DNA of 64,000 nucleotides from Enterocloster asparagiformis (lineage in GTDB: Bacteria; Bacillota; Clostridia; Lachnospirales; Lachnospiraceae), in NCBI GenBank assembly GCA_018380885.1, contig JAGZSY010000016.1:59284-123283 (forward strand). The letters are read 5' to 3'. The notes under the pieces are model-generated. The model saw nothing but the letters and a program-made list of their open reading frames with translations. It did no database searches and was not told the DNA's origin. Of the stretch, positions 32,345 through 41,212 are shown piece after piece (within the stretch, counting starts at the first letter, position 1; every line of letters starts with the position of its first letter). The position numbers were made by a program, and so were the translations under genes.

Positions 32345-32986
32345 CTATTCCCCCACAATCCCCCGCACATAGGCGGCGATTTCCTGATCCTTACAGTTGG
32401 CAAAGAACAGCTCCCTGAAATGCTTCCCCGCCAGGGCGCCCTTTACCAGCTCCTGGTCAATGCCCTTTAAGCAGGTGATCAAATCCTTTAGATTGTGGGC
32501 CCGCACCTGATCCAGAATCTGTTTGTTCTGCCGCTCCACCTGCTGCTTCTCCCTGGGGTATCCGCCCCCGCTCTCGCAGCCGAACAGCTTCTCAAAGGTG
32601 TACTCCAAATTGCACTCCGCTCCCCAGCCAAAGCCCTTGGCAAAGGGCATGGAGATGGCGTTTCCGTCGTTGATCTGGGCGAACATAAAGCCGTCGCTGG
32701 GGTCCGCCACGTGGCCGCAGATCACGCCGGGAAAGCTGTTCAGGGCCAGCATGGCGCCCTCGCCGGTGCCGCAGCCGGTCACCACGTAATCGGCCGCTCC
32801 GCTGTTCAGCAGGACGGCCGCCAGGATGCCGTTCTGCACATAGGTCAGCCACGCCTCGTCCTCAGGGCCGTACATGCCGTAGTTGTCCACCGCATGTCCC
32901 ATAGGCTCCACCACTTTTTTCAATGTCTCGCAGATCAGTGCGTTTTTTGCCGCCTGGCTGTTCTCGTTAATCAGTGCGATTCTCAT
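32345..32986 (-). CDS. RpiB/LacAB-family protein
   Basis: 213 aa, longer than RpiB (about 150 aa). The N-terminus MRIALINENSQAAKN and the VVTGCGTGEGAMLALNSFPGV loop, with the Cys-Gly-Thr-Gly phosphate/catalytic motif, mark the RpiB/LacA/LacB superfamily; a C-terminal helical extension (from about residue 150) is additional. Such proteins isomerise sugar phosphates or sugars. The substrate is presumably the sugar imported by the adjacent ABC system, but cannot be named. Confidence 0.8.
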   Translation of the reverse strand: MRIALINENSQAAKNALICETLKKVVEPMGHAVDNYGMYGPEDEAWLTYVQNGILAAVLLNSGAADYVVTGCGTGEGAMLALNSFPGVICGHVADPSDGFMFAQINDGNAISMPFAKGFGWGAECNLEYTFEKLFGCESGGGYPREKQQVERQNKQILDQVRAHNLKDLITCLKGIDQELVKGALAGKHFRELFFANCKDQEIAAYVRGIVGE

Positions 32987-33008
32987 CGTTGTCTCCTCCT
33001 CGATGTCC

Positions 33009-34004
33009 TTATTTTTTTGATGTCCTGGATTTTTTCAGATAATCCACGTACACTGCGCCCAGTATCACGCCGCCCTTTACCACGTACTGCCAGTAGGTGT
33101 TGATTTTCAACAGGTTCATGCCGTTGTTTAACACGCCGATGATCAGTCCGCCGATCACCGTGCCGCCCAGGGTGCCGATGCCGCCGTTAAAGCTGGTGCC
33201 GCCCAGAACAGAGGCCGCGATGGCGTCCCGCTCAAAGCCCTCGCCCACGTTGGGCTGTCCTGAGTACAGGCGGGCCGCCAGCACCACGCCGGCCAGAGCC
33301 GCCGTAATCCCGCTGATCATATAGACCCGCATCTGGACCCATTTCACATTGACGCCGGCGAACTTCGCCGCCTCCTTGTTGCCGCCCACCGCGTACACAT
33401 GGCGGCCGAAGGAGGTGCGGTTGATCACAAAGAACAGAATCAGCATGACAATGGCCACGATTACCACCGGAATCGGCACTCCCAGCACATAGCCTGTGCC
33501 CAGGTTGTTAAACGACTCGTTGTTGCACTGGGTGGGCTGTCCGCCGGTCAGTATGTAGCTGACGCCGCGCACAATAATCTGCGTGGACAGGGTCACGATA
33601 AAGGGCGGCAGGGTGGTGTGTGAGATAACGGTTCCGTTGAACAGCCCCAAAGCCGCGCCGAACAGCAGGGAGACCAGGATACACACCGCCACGGGCATGC
33701 CCGCGTTGGCCATCTGCACCGCCATCACGCCCGAGGCCGCCACGGTGGAGCCCACGGACAAATCGATTCCGCCCTGGATCAGCACGCAGGTCATGCCGAA
33801 GGCGATCAGAACGTTGACGCAGATGTTGCGCAGCACGCTGAGCAGGTTCTGGGTGGCGATAAAGGTCTCCGTTGAGACGATCAGCACCATGCACAGAAAC
33901 AGCAGCGCGATCATTGAGCCGAGATTTCGTTTTAGCCAGAGAAACAATGGGTTTTTATTCCAAATGCTCTCCGCGTTTTCTGTTTGCTGTTTAACTCTAA
34001 TCAT
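33009..34004 (-). CDS. Ribose-type ABC sugar permease (RbsC-like)
   Basis: 331 aa with eight to ten hydrophobic segments; GMTCVLIQGGIDLSVGSTVA, VNVKWVQMRVYMISG and GGTSFNGGIGTLGGTVIGG match the RbsC/BPD-transp-2 family. Its start overlaps the ATPase stop (ATGA). Part of the three-component sugar importer. Confidence 0.92.
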   Translation of the reverse strand: MIRVKQQTENAESIWNKNPLFLWLKRNLGSMIALLFLCMVLIVSTETFIATQNLLSVLRNICVNVLIAFGMTCVLIQGGIDLSVGSTVAASGVMAVQMANAGMPVAVCILVSLLFGAALGLFNGTVISHTTLPPFIVTLSTQIIVRGVSYILTGGQPTQCNNESFNNLGTGYVLGVPIPVVIVAIVMLILFFVINRTSFGRHVYAVGGNKEAAKFAGVNVKWVQMRVYMISGITAALAGVVLAARLYSGQPNVGEGFERDAIAASVLGGTSFNGGIGTLGGTVIGGLIIGVLNNGMNLLKINTYWQYVVKGGVILGAVYVDYLKKSRTSKK

Positions 34005-35506
34005 CCCTGATGACCTCCTCCTACTGCATAAGCCATGATATTTTCCTGCGTCACTTCCGTCTCCTTCTGGTCCATCACGCCGGCCAGACGCCCCTCCCGC
34101 ATGATGGCGATCCGGCTGGAATTGTTGATAATCTCCGGGAGCTCCGAGGAGATCATGATAATGGAAACGCCCTCCCTCGCCAGGCTGTGCATGAGCTTGT
34201 AAATTTCAGCCTTGGCGCCCACGTCGATGCCCCTGGTGGGTTCATCCATGATCAAAACCTTGGGCGCGGCGGCCAGCCATTTGGAGATCACGATCTTCTG
34301 CTGGTTTCCGCCCGAGAGCTCCCCGGCGGACTGCTCCACCGAGGCCATTTTAATTGAAAGCTTCTGCTTGAACTCGTCCACAATGGCCCGTTCCTTCTTT
34401 CGGTCCACCCGCAGGCGGCTGATGAACTGGGGCAGCACCTGGAAGGTCAGGTTGGTGGCGATGCTGTGTCCCAGAAACAGTCCCTGATCCTTGCGCTCCT
34501 CCGGCACCAGCATGATTCCGGCCCTGATGGCGTCCATGGCGCTTCTGATCTCCAGCTTTTTTCCCTCCAGCCAGATTTCGCCTGAGCGGATGGGATCGAT
34601 GCCGAACAGCGCCTGGGCCATCTCCGTGCGCCCCGCCCCTACCAGGCCGGAAAAGCCCAGAATCTCGCCCTTTCTCAGCGTAAAGCTGATATCCTGAACC
34701 TTGTCCGTGGTCAGATGCTTCACCTCCAGAATCACGTCCCCGCCGACAGCCATGACATTGCCGTACATGTTGTCGAACTCACGGCCCACCATCATGCTAA
34801 TCAGCTCATTTTCCGAGGTCTCCGCCGTATTTCTGGTGCCGATGAATTTGCCGTCCCGCAGCACGGTCACCGAATCGCAGATTCGGAAGGTTTCCTCCAT
34901 GCGGTGGGATATGTAGATCATGGCCACGCCCATAGCCTTCAGCCGCCGCACCTGCTTAAATAGGTTCTCCACCTCACTGCTGGAGAGGGAGGCGGTGGGC
35001 TCATCCAGAATCAGGATTCGCGCCCCCTCGTTGACGGCCCGGGAAATCTCCACCATCTGCTGCTGGGCGACCGAGAGCCCGCGGATCAGACGCCCCGCGT
35101 CCAGGCCAAGCTCCAGGGAGTCCAGGGCCTTCTGGGCCTCCGCCCTCATCTTCCGGTAATCCACCATCTTCAGGGAATTTTTCGGCTCCCTCCCCAAAAA
35201 TATGTTTTCCGCAATGGTCATTTCCTGGATATTGCTGATCTCCTGGTGGATAAAGCTGATTCCCTGGGAACGGGCATCGTCCACGGAATCAATCTTCACC
35301 GGCTGCCCGTTGATCCTGATACTGCCCTTGTCCCCGCGGTAAATTCCGCCCAGAATCTTCATCAATGTGGATTTCCCCGCGCCGTTTTCGCCCATCAGCG
35401 CCCGGACCTCGCCGGCCCGTATCCCGATGCTCACATCGTCCAAAACCACGTTGGAGCCAAAGGCCTTCTCAATGTGCTCCATCTCTAACAAATATTCACC
35501 CGGCAT
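34001..35506 (-). CDS. Ribose-type ABC sugar ATPase (RbsA-like, double NBD)
   Basis: 501 aa with two nucleotide-binding domains. N-half: Walker A GENGAGKSTLMKIL, signature LSVAQQQMVEI, Walker B ILILDEPTASL. C-half: signature LSGGNQQKIVI and Walker B VLIMDEPTRGIDVG; as usual in RbsA the second Walker A is degenerate (GLVGAGRTE). It couples ATP hydrolysis to the RbsC-like permease. Confidence 0.93.
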   Translation of the reverse strand: MPGEYLLEMEHIEKAFGSNVVLDDVSIGIRAGEVRALMGENGAGKSTLMKILGGIYRGDKGSIRINGQPVKIDSVDDARSQGISFIHQEISNIQEMTIAENIFLGREPKNSLKMVDYRKMRAEAQKALDSLELGLDAGRLIRGLSVAQQQMVEISRAVNEGARILILDEPTASLSSSEVENLFKQVRRLKAMGVAMIYISHRMEETFRICDSVTVLRDGKFIGTRNTAETSENELISMMVGREFDNMYGNVMAVGGDVILEVKHLTTDKVQDISFTLRKGEILGFSGLVGAGRTEMAQALFGIDPIRSGEIWLEGKKLEIRSAMDAIRAGIMLVPEERKDQGLFLGHSIATNLTFQVLPQFISRLRVDRKKERAIVDEFKQKLSIKMASVEQSAGELSGGNQQKIVISKWLAAAPKVLIMDEPTRGIDVGAKAEIYKLMHSLAREGVSIIMISSELPEIINNSSRIAIMREGRLAGVMDQKETEVTQENIMAYAVGGGHQG

Positions 35507-35650
35507 CGAATCACGCCCCTTTCTTCGCCTTCACATTCTGCCCAAGCTCCGCCTTTGCCGGCCGGAGCTATGCCTGTTTCCGGTCTGCGGCCATCCTCTG
35601 CCCGAGGAACTTGCCCCGGGACGCGCCCGGGGACCGCCGCACACGACAAA

Positions 35651-35678
35651 CGGGACAGAACGCCTGTATTCTGCCCCG
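35651..35678 (-). terminator. Intercistronic hairpin after sugar-binding protein gene
   Basis: CGGGACAGAA / TTCTGCCCCG (one mismatch), followed on the minus strand by a short T tract. A second GC stem, CCCCGGG / CCCGGGG, lies at 35614-35632. Together they probably limit read-through from the binding-protein gene to the ATPase gene. Confidence 0.45.
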
Positions 35679-35698
35679 CTTATGCAGTTCTTTGCCCG

Positions 35699-36715
35699 TT
35701 ACTGAGCGGAATCCACGTTGGTGGCATCGATGATGGTCATGGGCATGATAATGTCATGCTCTACCTCCTCGCCCTTGATTAACTTGTAGCCGGTCTCCAC
35801 CACGTTGCGGCCGATGCCCTCCGGGTCCTGGGCCGCGGAGGCCACCATCTCGCCGGCGCGGATAAAGCCCTTGCCCTCGTCGGAGCCGTCCACGGAAACC
35901 ACCTTCACCTTGTCGATCATGTTGGCCTCCTTCAGGGCCGCGATGGCGCCTCTGGCAGTGGGGTCGTTGATGGTAAACACGCCGTCCAGCTCCGGGTTGG
36001 CGTTGATAAAGTCCACCATAATCGGCTGTGAGTAATCCGCCGTGGCCTTCTCCACGTCCTTACTCTGGAGAATCTCGATGTCCGGATAGTTGGCCTTCAT
36101 CTCGTCCTCAAAGCCCTTCTGGCGCTGATAGCAGGTCGTGGTGGTGCTGAAGGTAATCTCAACCACCTTGCCCTTGCCGCCCAGCGCTTCCGCCAGGGCC
36201 TTGGCGCACATGTGGCCGGACTCCTCGTTGTCCGATACGATGGTGGAAGCCACCAGCTCCGGGTTCTTGGTGCCCACGTTGAAGGCGATCACGGGCACGC
36301 CCGCTTCCTTGCAGGCCTCCAGCGTTGCGCGCACGCCGTCGGAGTTGATGGGGGACAGGGCGATCACGTTGCAGCCCTGGTTGATCATGTCGGAGACGTC
36401 GTTCATCTGCTTGTTCTGGTCGCCGTTGGCGTCCATGATGATCACCTCATCGTTCTCGCCGGTCAGCGCCTTCTCCATCCCCTCCTGAATCTGCAGGAAG
36501 AATACGTTGGTCAGGTTAGGCATGGACACGCCCACCTTTAACGGAGTATTTTCCCCCGCGCCATCCTTTGCGGTCCCGGCCTCAGTGGCGCCTGCCCCTC
36601 CGGCGGACTTGGCCGTGTTCCCCGCTGTTTCCGCGCTTGTGGCGCCGGAGCCGCACGCTCCCAGTGACATGGCTAAAACCGCCGCCAACATAAGTGCTCC
36701 CATTTTTTTCATCAT
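35699..36715 (-). CDS. Ribose-type ABC sugar-binding lipoprotein (RbsB-like)
   Basis: 338 aa. The start at 36715 (MMKKMGALMLAAVLAMSLGAC) has AAGGAG upstream and gives a clean lipoprotein signal with lipobox SLGAC; a longer frame to 36766 is rejected. The mature domain is a type 1 periplasmic-binding protein (KVGVSMPNLTNVFFLQIQEG; NVIALSPINSDGVRATLEAC; ELDGVFTINDPTARGAIAAL; VVSVDGSDEGKGFIRAGEM). Feeds the RbsA/RbsC-like proteins encoded downstream. Confidence 0.92.
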   Translation of the reverse strand: MMKKMGALMLAAVLAMSLGACGSGATSAETAGNTAKSAGGAGATEAGTAKDGAGENTPLKVGVSMPNLTNVFFLQIQEGMEKALTGENDEVIIMDANGDQNKQMNDVSDMINQGCNVIALSPINSDGVRATLEACKEAGVPVIAFNVGTKNPELVASTIVSDNEESGHMCAKALAEALGGKGKVVEITFSTTTTCYQRQKGFEDEMKANYPDIEILQSKDVEKATADYSQPIMVDFINANPELDGVFTINDPTARGAIAALKEANMIDKVKVVSVDGSDEGKGFIRAGEMVASAAQDPEGIGRNVVETGYKLIKGEEVEHDIIMPMTIIDATNVDSAQ

Positions 36716-36786
36716 AATCTCTTCTCCTTTTTTCTTTCTATCATTTTCAGAGACTTGTCTCTGCAATGCTCATAGGGTTTCATGGA

Positions 36787-37545
36787 CTAGCAGCTCAAAT
36801 ATCCGCCGTCCACCGGGATCACCGCCCCGTTTAAGTAGGCGGAAGCCGGCGAGGCGAGAAATACAGCCACGCCCTTCACGTCCTCCGGTGTTCCCCAGCG
36901 CCCGGCCGGTATCCTGGCCGTGATCTGCTCATTCCGCGCCTGGTCCGCCAAAAGGCCGGTGTTCATCTGTGTGGCCATGTAGCCCGGGGCGATGGCGTTC
37001 ACATTGATTCCGTGCCGGGCCCACTCGTTGGAAAGGGCTTTGGTCAGCTGGGCCACCCCGCCCTTGCTGGCCGCATACGCGGGCACTGTGTAGCCGCCGA
37101 AAAAGCTGAGCATGGAGGCTATGTTGATGATCTTCCCGCTCTTCTGCCGGAGAAAGATCCTGCCCGCCAGCTGGCAGAGCATAAACACCGCGGAGAGGTT
37201 GATGCTCAGCACCGCGTCCCAATCCTCCATGGAAAACTCCTCGGACTTACTCCGGCGCTGGATTCCGGCCGCGGGCACCAGGATATCCAGCGATCCGCCC
37301 AACAGCTCCACCGCCCGGTGAAATCCCCGCTCCAGGCTCTCCCGGTCTCCCAAATCCGCCTGTACTGCCCAGGCCTGAAAGCCGCGCCGGCAAAATTCCT
37401 CCGCCGCCTGGGCGGTGTTCCCGGAAATATCGATGATCGCCACCTGGGCGCCGGCCTCCAACAGCCCCTCCGCCATTCCGTGGGCCAGCCCTCCCGCCGC
37501 GCCGGTGACAATGGCCTTCTTTCCAGTTAAATCAAATTGCTTCAT
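36787..37545 (-). CDS. SDR-family oxidoreductase (KduD/gluconate dehydrogenase-like)
   Basis: 252 aa. The Rossmann motif TGAAGGLAHGMAEGL, the VPAAG motif (variant of NNAG), catalytic Tyr-x3-Lys in YAASKGGVAQLT, and the family C-terminus FLASPASAYLNGAVIPVDGG are all present. Such enzymes interconvert keto- and hydroxyl-sugar acids or polyols with NAD(P). First gene of the ribose-type ABC operon, so it probably performs the first oxidation or reduction of the imported sugar or polyol. Confidence 0.9.
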   Translation of the reverse strand: MKQFDLTGKKAIVTGAAGGLAHGMAEGLLEAGAQVAIIDISGNTAQAAEEFCRRGFQAWAVQADLGDRESLERGFHRAVELLGGSLDILVPAAGIQRRSKSEEFSMEDWDAVLSINLSAVFMLCQLAGRIFLRQKSGKIINIASMLSFFGGYTVPAYAASKGGVAQLTKALSNEWARHGINVNAIAPGYMATQMNTGLLADQARNEQITARIPAGRWGTPEDVKGVAVFLASPASAYLNGAVIPVDGGYLSC

Positions 37546-37574
37546 CTGCGTTCTCCTTTCCTCAGCGTCAATAT

Positions 37575-37629
37575 GAGAACGTTTCTACAAGATATGAGAT
37601 ACGATACCATATTGTATGACGTCTGTCAA
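37575..37629 (-). promoter_or_regulatory. Sugar ABC operon promoter and LacI/cre-type operator
   Basis: Minus-strand TTGACA (37624-37629), 17-bp spacer, TATCGT (37601-37606). GAGAACGTTTCT (37575-37586) lies about 10-20 bp downstream of the start site, a repressor position; its core matches LacI-type and catabolite (cre) operators. A second copy, AAAAACGTTTCC, is at 37811-37822. Confidence 0.62.
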
Positions 37630-37852
37630 TATGATTTGTGCAATCTTAACACAAACTTTATGTTTTTCTTGCGGTTTATATATATTTATTTCATTTATTT
37701 GTAATTCTCTCGCCTTTGCAATGGGGAATTTCACTTAACTCACGCGCCCAGGCGAAACAATTAATCCAACGCTTTCCAAGTTCTTTTTTCGCCATATGTG
37801 CAAATAACATAAAAACGTTTCCACATGCGGCAAACGCATACCCACAGCCGCC
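37630..37852. other. AT-rich spacer before the LarA-family gene
   Basis: No gene visible. It contains the second AACGTTTC operator-like site (37811-37822) and AT-rich sequence around 37660-37720. The LarA-family gene ends at 37853, so this is the junction of two minus-strand units. Confidence 0.5.
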
Positions 37853-39133
37853 TTAACAGCGGCTGCGCCAGAGCCCCAGGGCCGGCGCCTTCACCAGGTA
37901 AATCTCCTCGCCGTCCGGCATGACCTGCGCCCCCTCCGGCAGCTGTTCCACCGGATAGCGCTCCAGCGCCTTGGAAAGCTCCATATACCGGTAGCCTACG
38001 CCCTCGATCTCCTCCCTGGTCATATTCTCCGGGTCAACCGCATAGGTGATGGAAAATCTCCCCTCGGAGGAGCTGTGGATCATGTGGGCGGGAACCATGT
38101 CCGCTCCAACAAACGCGCCCTGTTCTACCAGCTCCATCGTGCGCGGCGTCCCGCGGTAGCCATAGCGGCGGATCAGGCCGTCCACCTCCGCATTCTCCCC
38201 GAACCGCCTGAGTCCCGGCGCGATCACCAGCAGCTCCCCGCCGTCCGCGATCATCATCCTGGTGCGGTACACGGATTTATTGCCCACCCAGGTAGAGGAA
38301 AATTCACCCGGCTCCAGGTAAGCCACCACCTTTTTCATCCGCCCGGGCACCTCGGTTATATTCCAGGTCCGCGCCAAATCCGCGGCCCGCTCGAACACCT
38401 CCCTGGAAGCGCCGCCGTACACCCCATGAACCTGAGTTCTTCCGCTGTCCTGGGTGGTCACGGTCAGTATGTACACCAGCGGAACGTCTTTCAAAAACCG
38501 TTCCTCCGCATAATCGAAGATTTTCCGCACCGGCGTGTCCACATTTCCCATGATGGTCTCCAGGCCGCACACCGCTCCGATCATGTGGCTCTCGTTGATC
38601 ATCTTTCGCCCGCCCAGGCCCACCAGGATATTCTTGCTGTAATTCGCCATGCCCACCACCTCGTGCGGCACCACCTGGCCCACGGAAATGATCAGATCGT
38701 AGGTGCCGTCCACAAGGCTGCGGTTCACCTCGGCCAGCACGCCGCGGCAGCATTTCCCGCCGGTGACCTTCCGGATGTACTCGCCCGGCACGGTTCCCAG
38801 CCCGACCGTATCGTTTCGCCAGTCGTGGCCCAAAAAGGCCTGTTCCGGGATGTCTCCGCCGAAAAAGCTGATCTGCTCCTCCCGGTTCATCGGCCTGTGG
38901 GTTCCCACCGCGGGCATAATTTCCACCCGGCAGCCGGCGGACAGGCGCCGGTACAGGCCGGCCGTTATGGCCCCCGCGTAGGAGTAGCACCTGGTAATGT
39001 CCGGCGGCACCAGAAGGACCCGGCCGGCCGGCGGCAGCTGGGCTAAAAGCCGACCGATCACCTGCTCCACCTGGTCCGGGGTCAGCGTCCCGGTTCTGCT
39101 TTCCATTCCGCAGGCTCTGATATTGCTCAACAC
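37853..39133 (-). CDS. LarA-family protein (nickel-pincer racemase/epimerase-like)
   Basis: About 426 aa. LarA-family features are VPPDITRCYSY, the GTHRPMNREE loop, DLIISVGQVVPHEVVGMANY and GLGGRKMINESHMIG, where the cofactor lysine is expected. LarA enzymes racemise or epimerise 2-hydroxy acids with a nickel-pincer nucleotide made by LarB, LarC and LarE, none of which is in this window. The start is uncertain: GTG at 39133 has GAGG nine bases upstream, and an ATG at 39100 is also possible. Placed as its own unit between two sugar clusters. Confidence 0.8.
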   Translation of the reverse strand: MLSNIRACGMESRTGTLTPDQVEQVIGRLLAQLPPAGRVLLVPPDITRCYSYAGAITAGLYRRLSAGCRVEIMPAVGTHRPMNREEQISFFGGDIPEQAFLGHDWRNDTVGLGTVPGEYIRKVTGGKCCRGVLAEVNRSLVDGTYDLIISVGQVVPHEVVGMANYSKNILVGLGGRKMINESHMIGAVCGLETIMGNVDTPVRKIFDYAEERFLKDVPLVYILTVTTQDSGRTQVHGVYGGASREVFERAADLARTWNITEVPGRMKKVVAYLEPGEFSSTWVGNKSVYRTRMMIADGGELLVIAPGLRRFGENAEVDGLIRRYGYRGTPRTMELVEQGAFVGADMVPAHMIHSSSEGRFSITYAVDPENMTREEIEGVGYRYMELSKALERYPVEQLPEGAQVMPDGEEIYLVKAPALGLWRSRC

Positions 39134-39201
39134 AATCACTCACCTCACTTGTTCTCTCCCCAAAGCCGTACCCTCGTCCAGCTTCGTGATATTTTCCACA
39201 T

Positions 39202-39276
39202 TCATCCCATGAATATGTTTTACTTTTAGCACATTATACCTAACATGTCAATATATATTTAGTATTCATGGGATGA
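39202..39276 (-). promoter_or_regulatory. larA-type gene promoter flanked by two palindromic operators
   Basis: TTCATCCCATGAA (about 39201-39213) and TTCATGGGATGA (39265-39276) are two copies of TTCAT-N3-ATGAA with a 14-bp inverted match between them, 61 bp apart (about six turns). A consensus -10 TATAAT lies between them on the minus strand (39233-39238). One site is near -43 and the other near +18, a typical looping arrangement. Confidence 0.65.
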
Positions 39277-39379
39277 TTTTTCCAATATCGAGCTTCCGGC
39301 AGTCTATTATCCCTGCGAACACCTGCGCCTCGCCTTTATCATCTCCACCCCAACAAGGGATGCCATTCACTTTTATTAA

Positions 39380-39409
39380 TTGCGGTCAACCGCCGCGGTA
39401 TAGTATAAT
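39380..39409 (+). promoter_or_regulatory. Promoter of the orphan lipoprotein gene
   Basis: TTGCGG (39380-39385), 18-bp spacer, TATAAT (39404-39409). Confidence 0.5.
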
Positions 39410-39499
39410 CATTTCAGAAAAATGACCGTTTACCGGCGTGAATATAAAACTATAAAAAACTACCTGCGCCGCTGTTTTCAGCGGCAGATCGGAGCTCCC

Positions 39500-41023
39500 A
39501 TGAGACCACACAACCTCCCCATTTTTGCCCTCCTGTCCCTGGCCCTTGGCCTGGCAGCGCTCAACTCAGGCTGCGGCCGGTCCGCCTCTGCCCCAGCCGA
39601 ACATACCTCCGCACAAGAGACGGCGTCCGCCCAGGCTGAATCCGCCTCCGCCCCCGGCCTCCGGACAGAGGAATCTCCACCGGCAGCCTCCACAGGCAAT
39701 TCGGGGAGTTCTCCCGTCAGACCGTCCTCCTCCCCGGAGACGGCGGTTTCCGCCTCAACCCCCGAGACAGGAAAAACAACCACCGCCGATTCCTCTATCG
39801 CCCCTGAAGCCGGCGAAGCTCCCACCTCCGCCGTCCCGGTCCCACAGCTTCCTGAAACCGGCCTTTGCCTGGAAGATTTTACCCCGGACGGCTGGACCCT
39901 CATGGACTCCGTCAGCCTGGATTTCAACCGCGACGGACGGCCCGACTATGTGGGTGTGCTGGAAATGACAGGCGACGACGTGCCCCTCCGCACGCCCCGC
40001 ATTCTCTTCGCCGTGGCCGGCTGCCAGGGAAATTTCTTCCGTCTGGATTTCCAGGACGAAAACCTGATCCGCACCAGAGACGAGGGTGGCGTGTTCGGCG
40101 ATCCCTACGTGCCTATGACCGCAGGCGATACCTCCTTCACCACCAACGCCTTCGGCGGAAGCGCCTGGAAATGGTCGGAGGCCTACACCTACGCTTACCG
40201 GGACGGCGCCTGGTATCTGAATTACGTCCACACCACCTACGGCTACGGTCCATTTGTCACCTCGGAGTCCGAGGACGACTACGAAACCGGCGTGGGCATC
40301 CGCCGGGAGCGCAGCCTCAACCGGGAGCTGCTCGACGCGCAGACGCCCAGGGATGGCGGATTTGACCTGGTCTATCAGGTCCGCCTGGACGATCCGCCGA
40401 ACATCTCCCAGGCCGGAAAGAGGTGGTGGCTCTCCCCCTACCGGCTGACGGGCTGTCCGATGAAAAATGTCGCAATCGCAGACAGCGTGGGCCTGGACCC
40501 CTCCCTGGTAAAACCTCCCACGGACGGCAATATCCGGTTTCGGGACGAAAACATGATCCTCTACACCTTCACGGACGAATCCGGCCGGAAGAATTACCTG
40601 GCCTGTTACCAGGAGGAAGATCAAAGCCTGACCGTGGCCGCGGAGGGAACCGAGGAGCTGCCCGCATTCGACTTCTGCTGCGCTTACAAGGGCAAGGTCT
40701 ACTTTGCGGCGGATGTGCAGGCGCATGTCCTGATACCGGACGACAGCGGGACCGCCTCTGCGCGCTCCGCCACAGTGGCCCAGAAGCTGTTTTCCATGAA
40801 TCCGGACGGCAGCGGCAGACAGGAAATCTTTGAGTACCGCCTGGCAAATCCGGGGGACACGATCTCCCAGAGCTATATGCCCTATCTGTCCATGATCTGC
40901 GAGATCACCGGGGACGAGATCATCGTCCAGGTCTACATCGGCGGCCAGCCCCACCCATACTACCGGATGAACCTGGACGGCTCCAATGTGCGGCAAATCG
41001 GCTTCCTGCCGGACGACCTCTGA
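39500..41023 (+). CDS. Lipoprotein of unknown function with a DxNxDG motif
   Basis: 507 aa. A signal peptide ends at a lipobox-like ALNSGC, followed by a low-complexity Ser/Ala/Glu/Pro linker of about 100 residues that should span the cell wall. The linker is followed by a calcium-loop-like LDFNRDGRPDYV (about residue 155) and a C-terminal region of beta-propeller character (AYKGKVYFAADVQ; KLFSMNPDGSGRQ; YYRMNLDGSNVRQIGF) like DUF5050-type repeats. I do not recognise the family. The start at 39500 is chosen because it gives the signal peptide and has GGAG upstream. It stands alone between two convergent or divergent units. Confidence 0.7.
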   Translation: MRPHNLPIFALLSLALGLAALNSGCGRSASAPAEHTSAQETASAQAESASAPGLRTEESPPAASTGNSGSSPVRPSSSPETAVSASTPETGKTTTADSSIAPEAGEAPTSAVPVPQLPETGLCLEDFTPDGWTLMDSVSLDFNRDGRPDYVGVLEMTGDDVPLRTPRILFAVAGCQGNFFRLDFQDENLIRTRDEGGVFGDPYVPMTAGDTSFTTNAFGGSAWKWSEAYTYAYRDGAWYLNYVHTTYGYGPFVTSESEDDYETGVGIRRERSLNRELLDAQTPRDGGFDLVYQVRLDDPPNISQAGKRWWLSPYRLTGCPMKNVAIADSVGLDPSLVKPPTDGNIRFRDENMILYTFTDESGRKNYLACYQEEDQSLTVAAEGTEELPAFDFCCAYKGKVYFAADVQAHVLIPDDSGTASARSATVAQKLFSMNPDGSGRQEIFEYRLANPGDTISQSYMPYLSMICEITGDEIIVQVYIGGQPHPYYRMNLDGSNVRQIGFLPDDL

Positions 41024-41127
41024 GTAAATCTTCCCACCCGCCGCCTGCGGGGCAGCGACGGGGATGCGGTCGGGCCGCGGTCGGGGATTGCCCCACAGCG
41101 GGGAGCGTTCCGTCCCTGCAATTACGC

Positions 41128-41172
41128 AAAAAAGGCATACCGCCGGGCTTATTTCCCGTGGTATGCCTTTTT
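41128..41172. terminator. Bidirectional terminator
   Basis: AAAAAAGGCATACC pairs with GGTATGCCTTTTT around a GC-rich 18-nt loop; T tracts on both strands. Ends the lipoprotein gene and the MalG-like gene. The GGCATACC/GGTATGCC stem recurs in the hairpin at 45492-45528. Confidence 0.88.
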
Positions 41173-41212
41173 CTTAAATACAATGGGCCGCCGGCGGAGC
41201 CTGTGGCCGATT

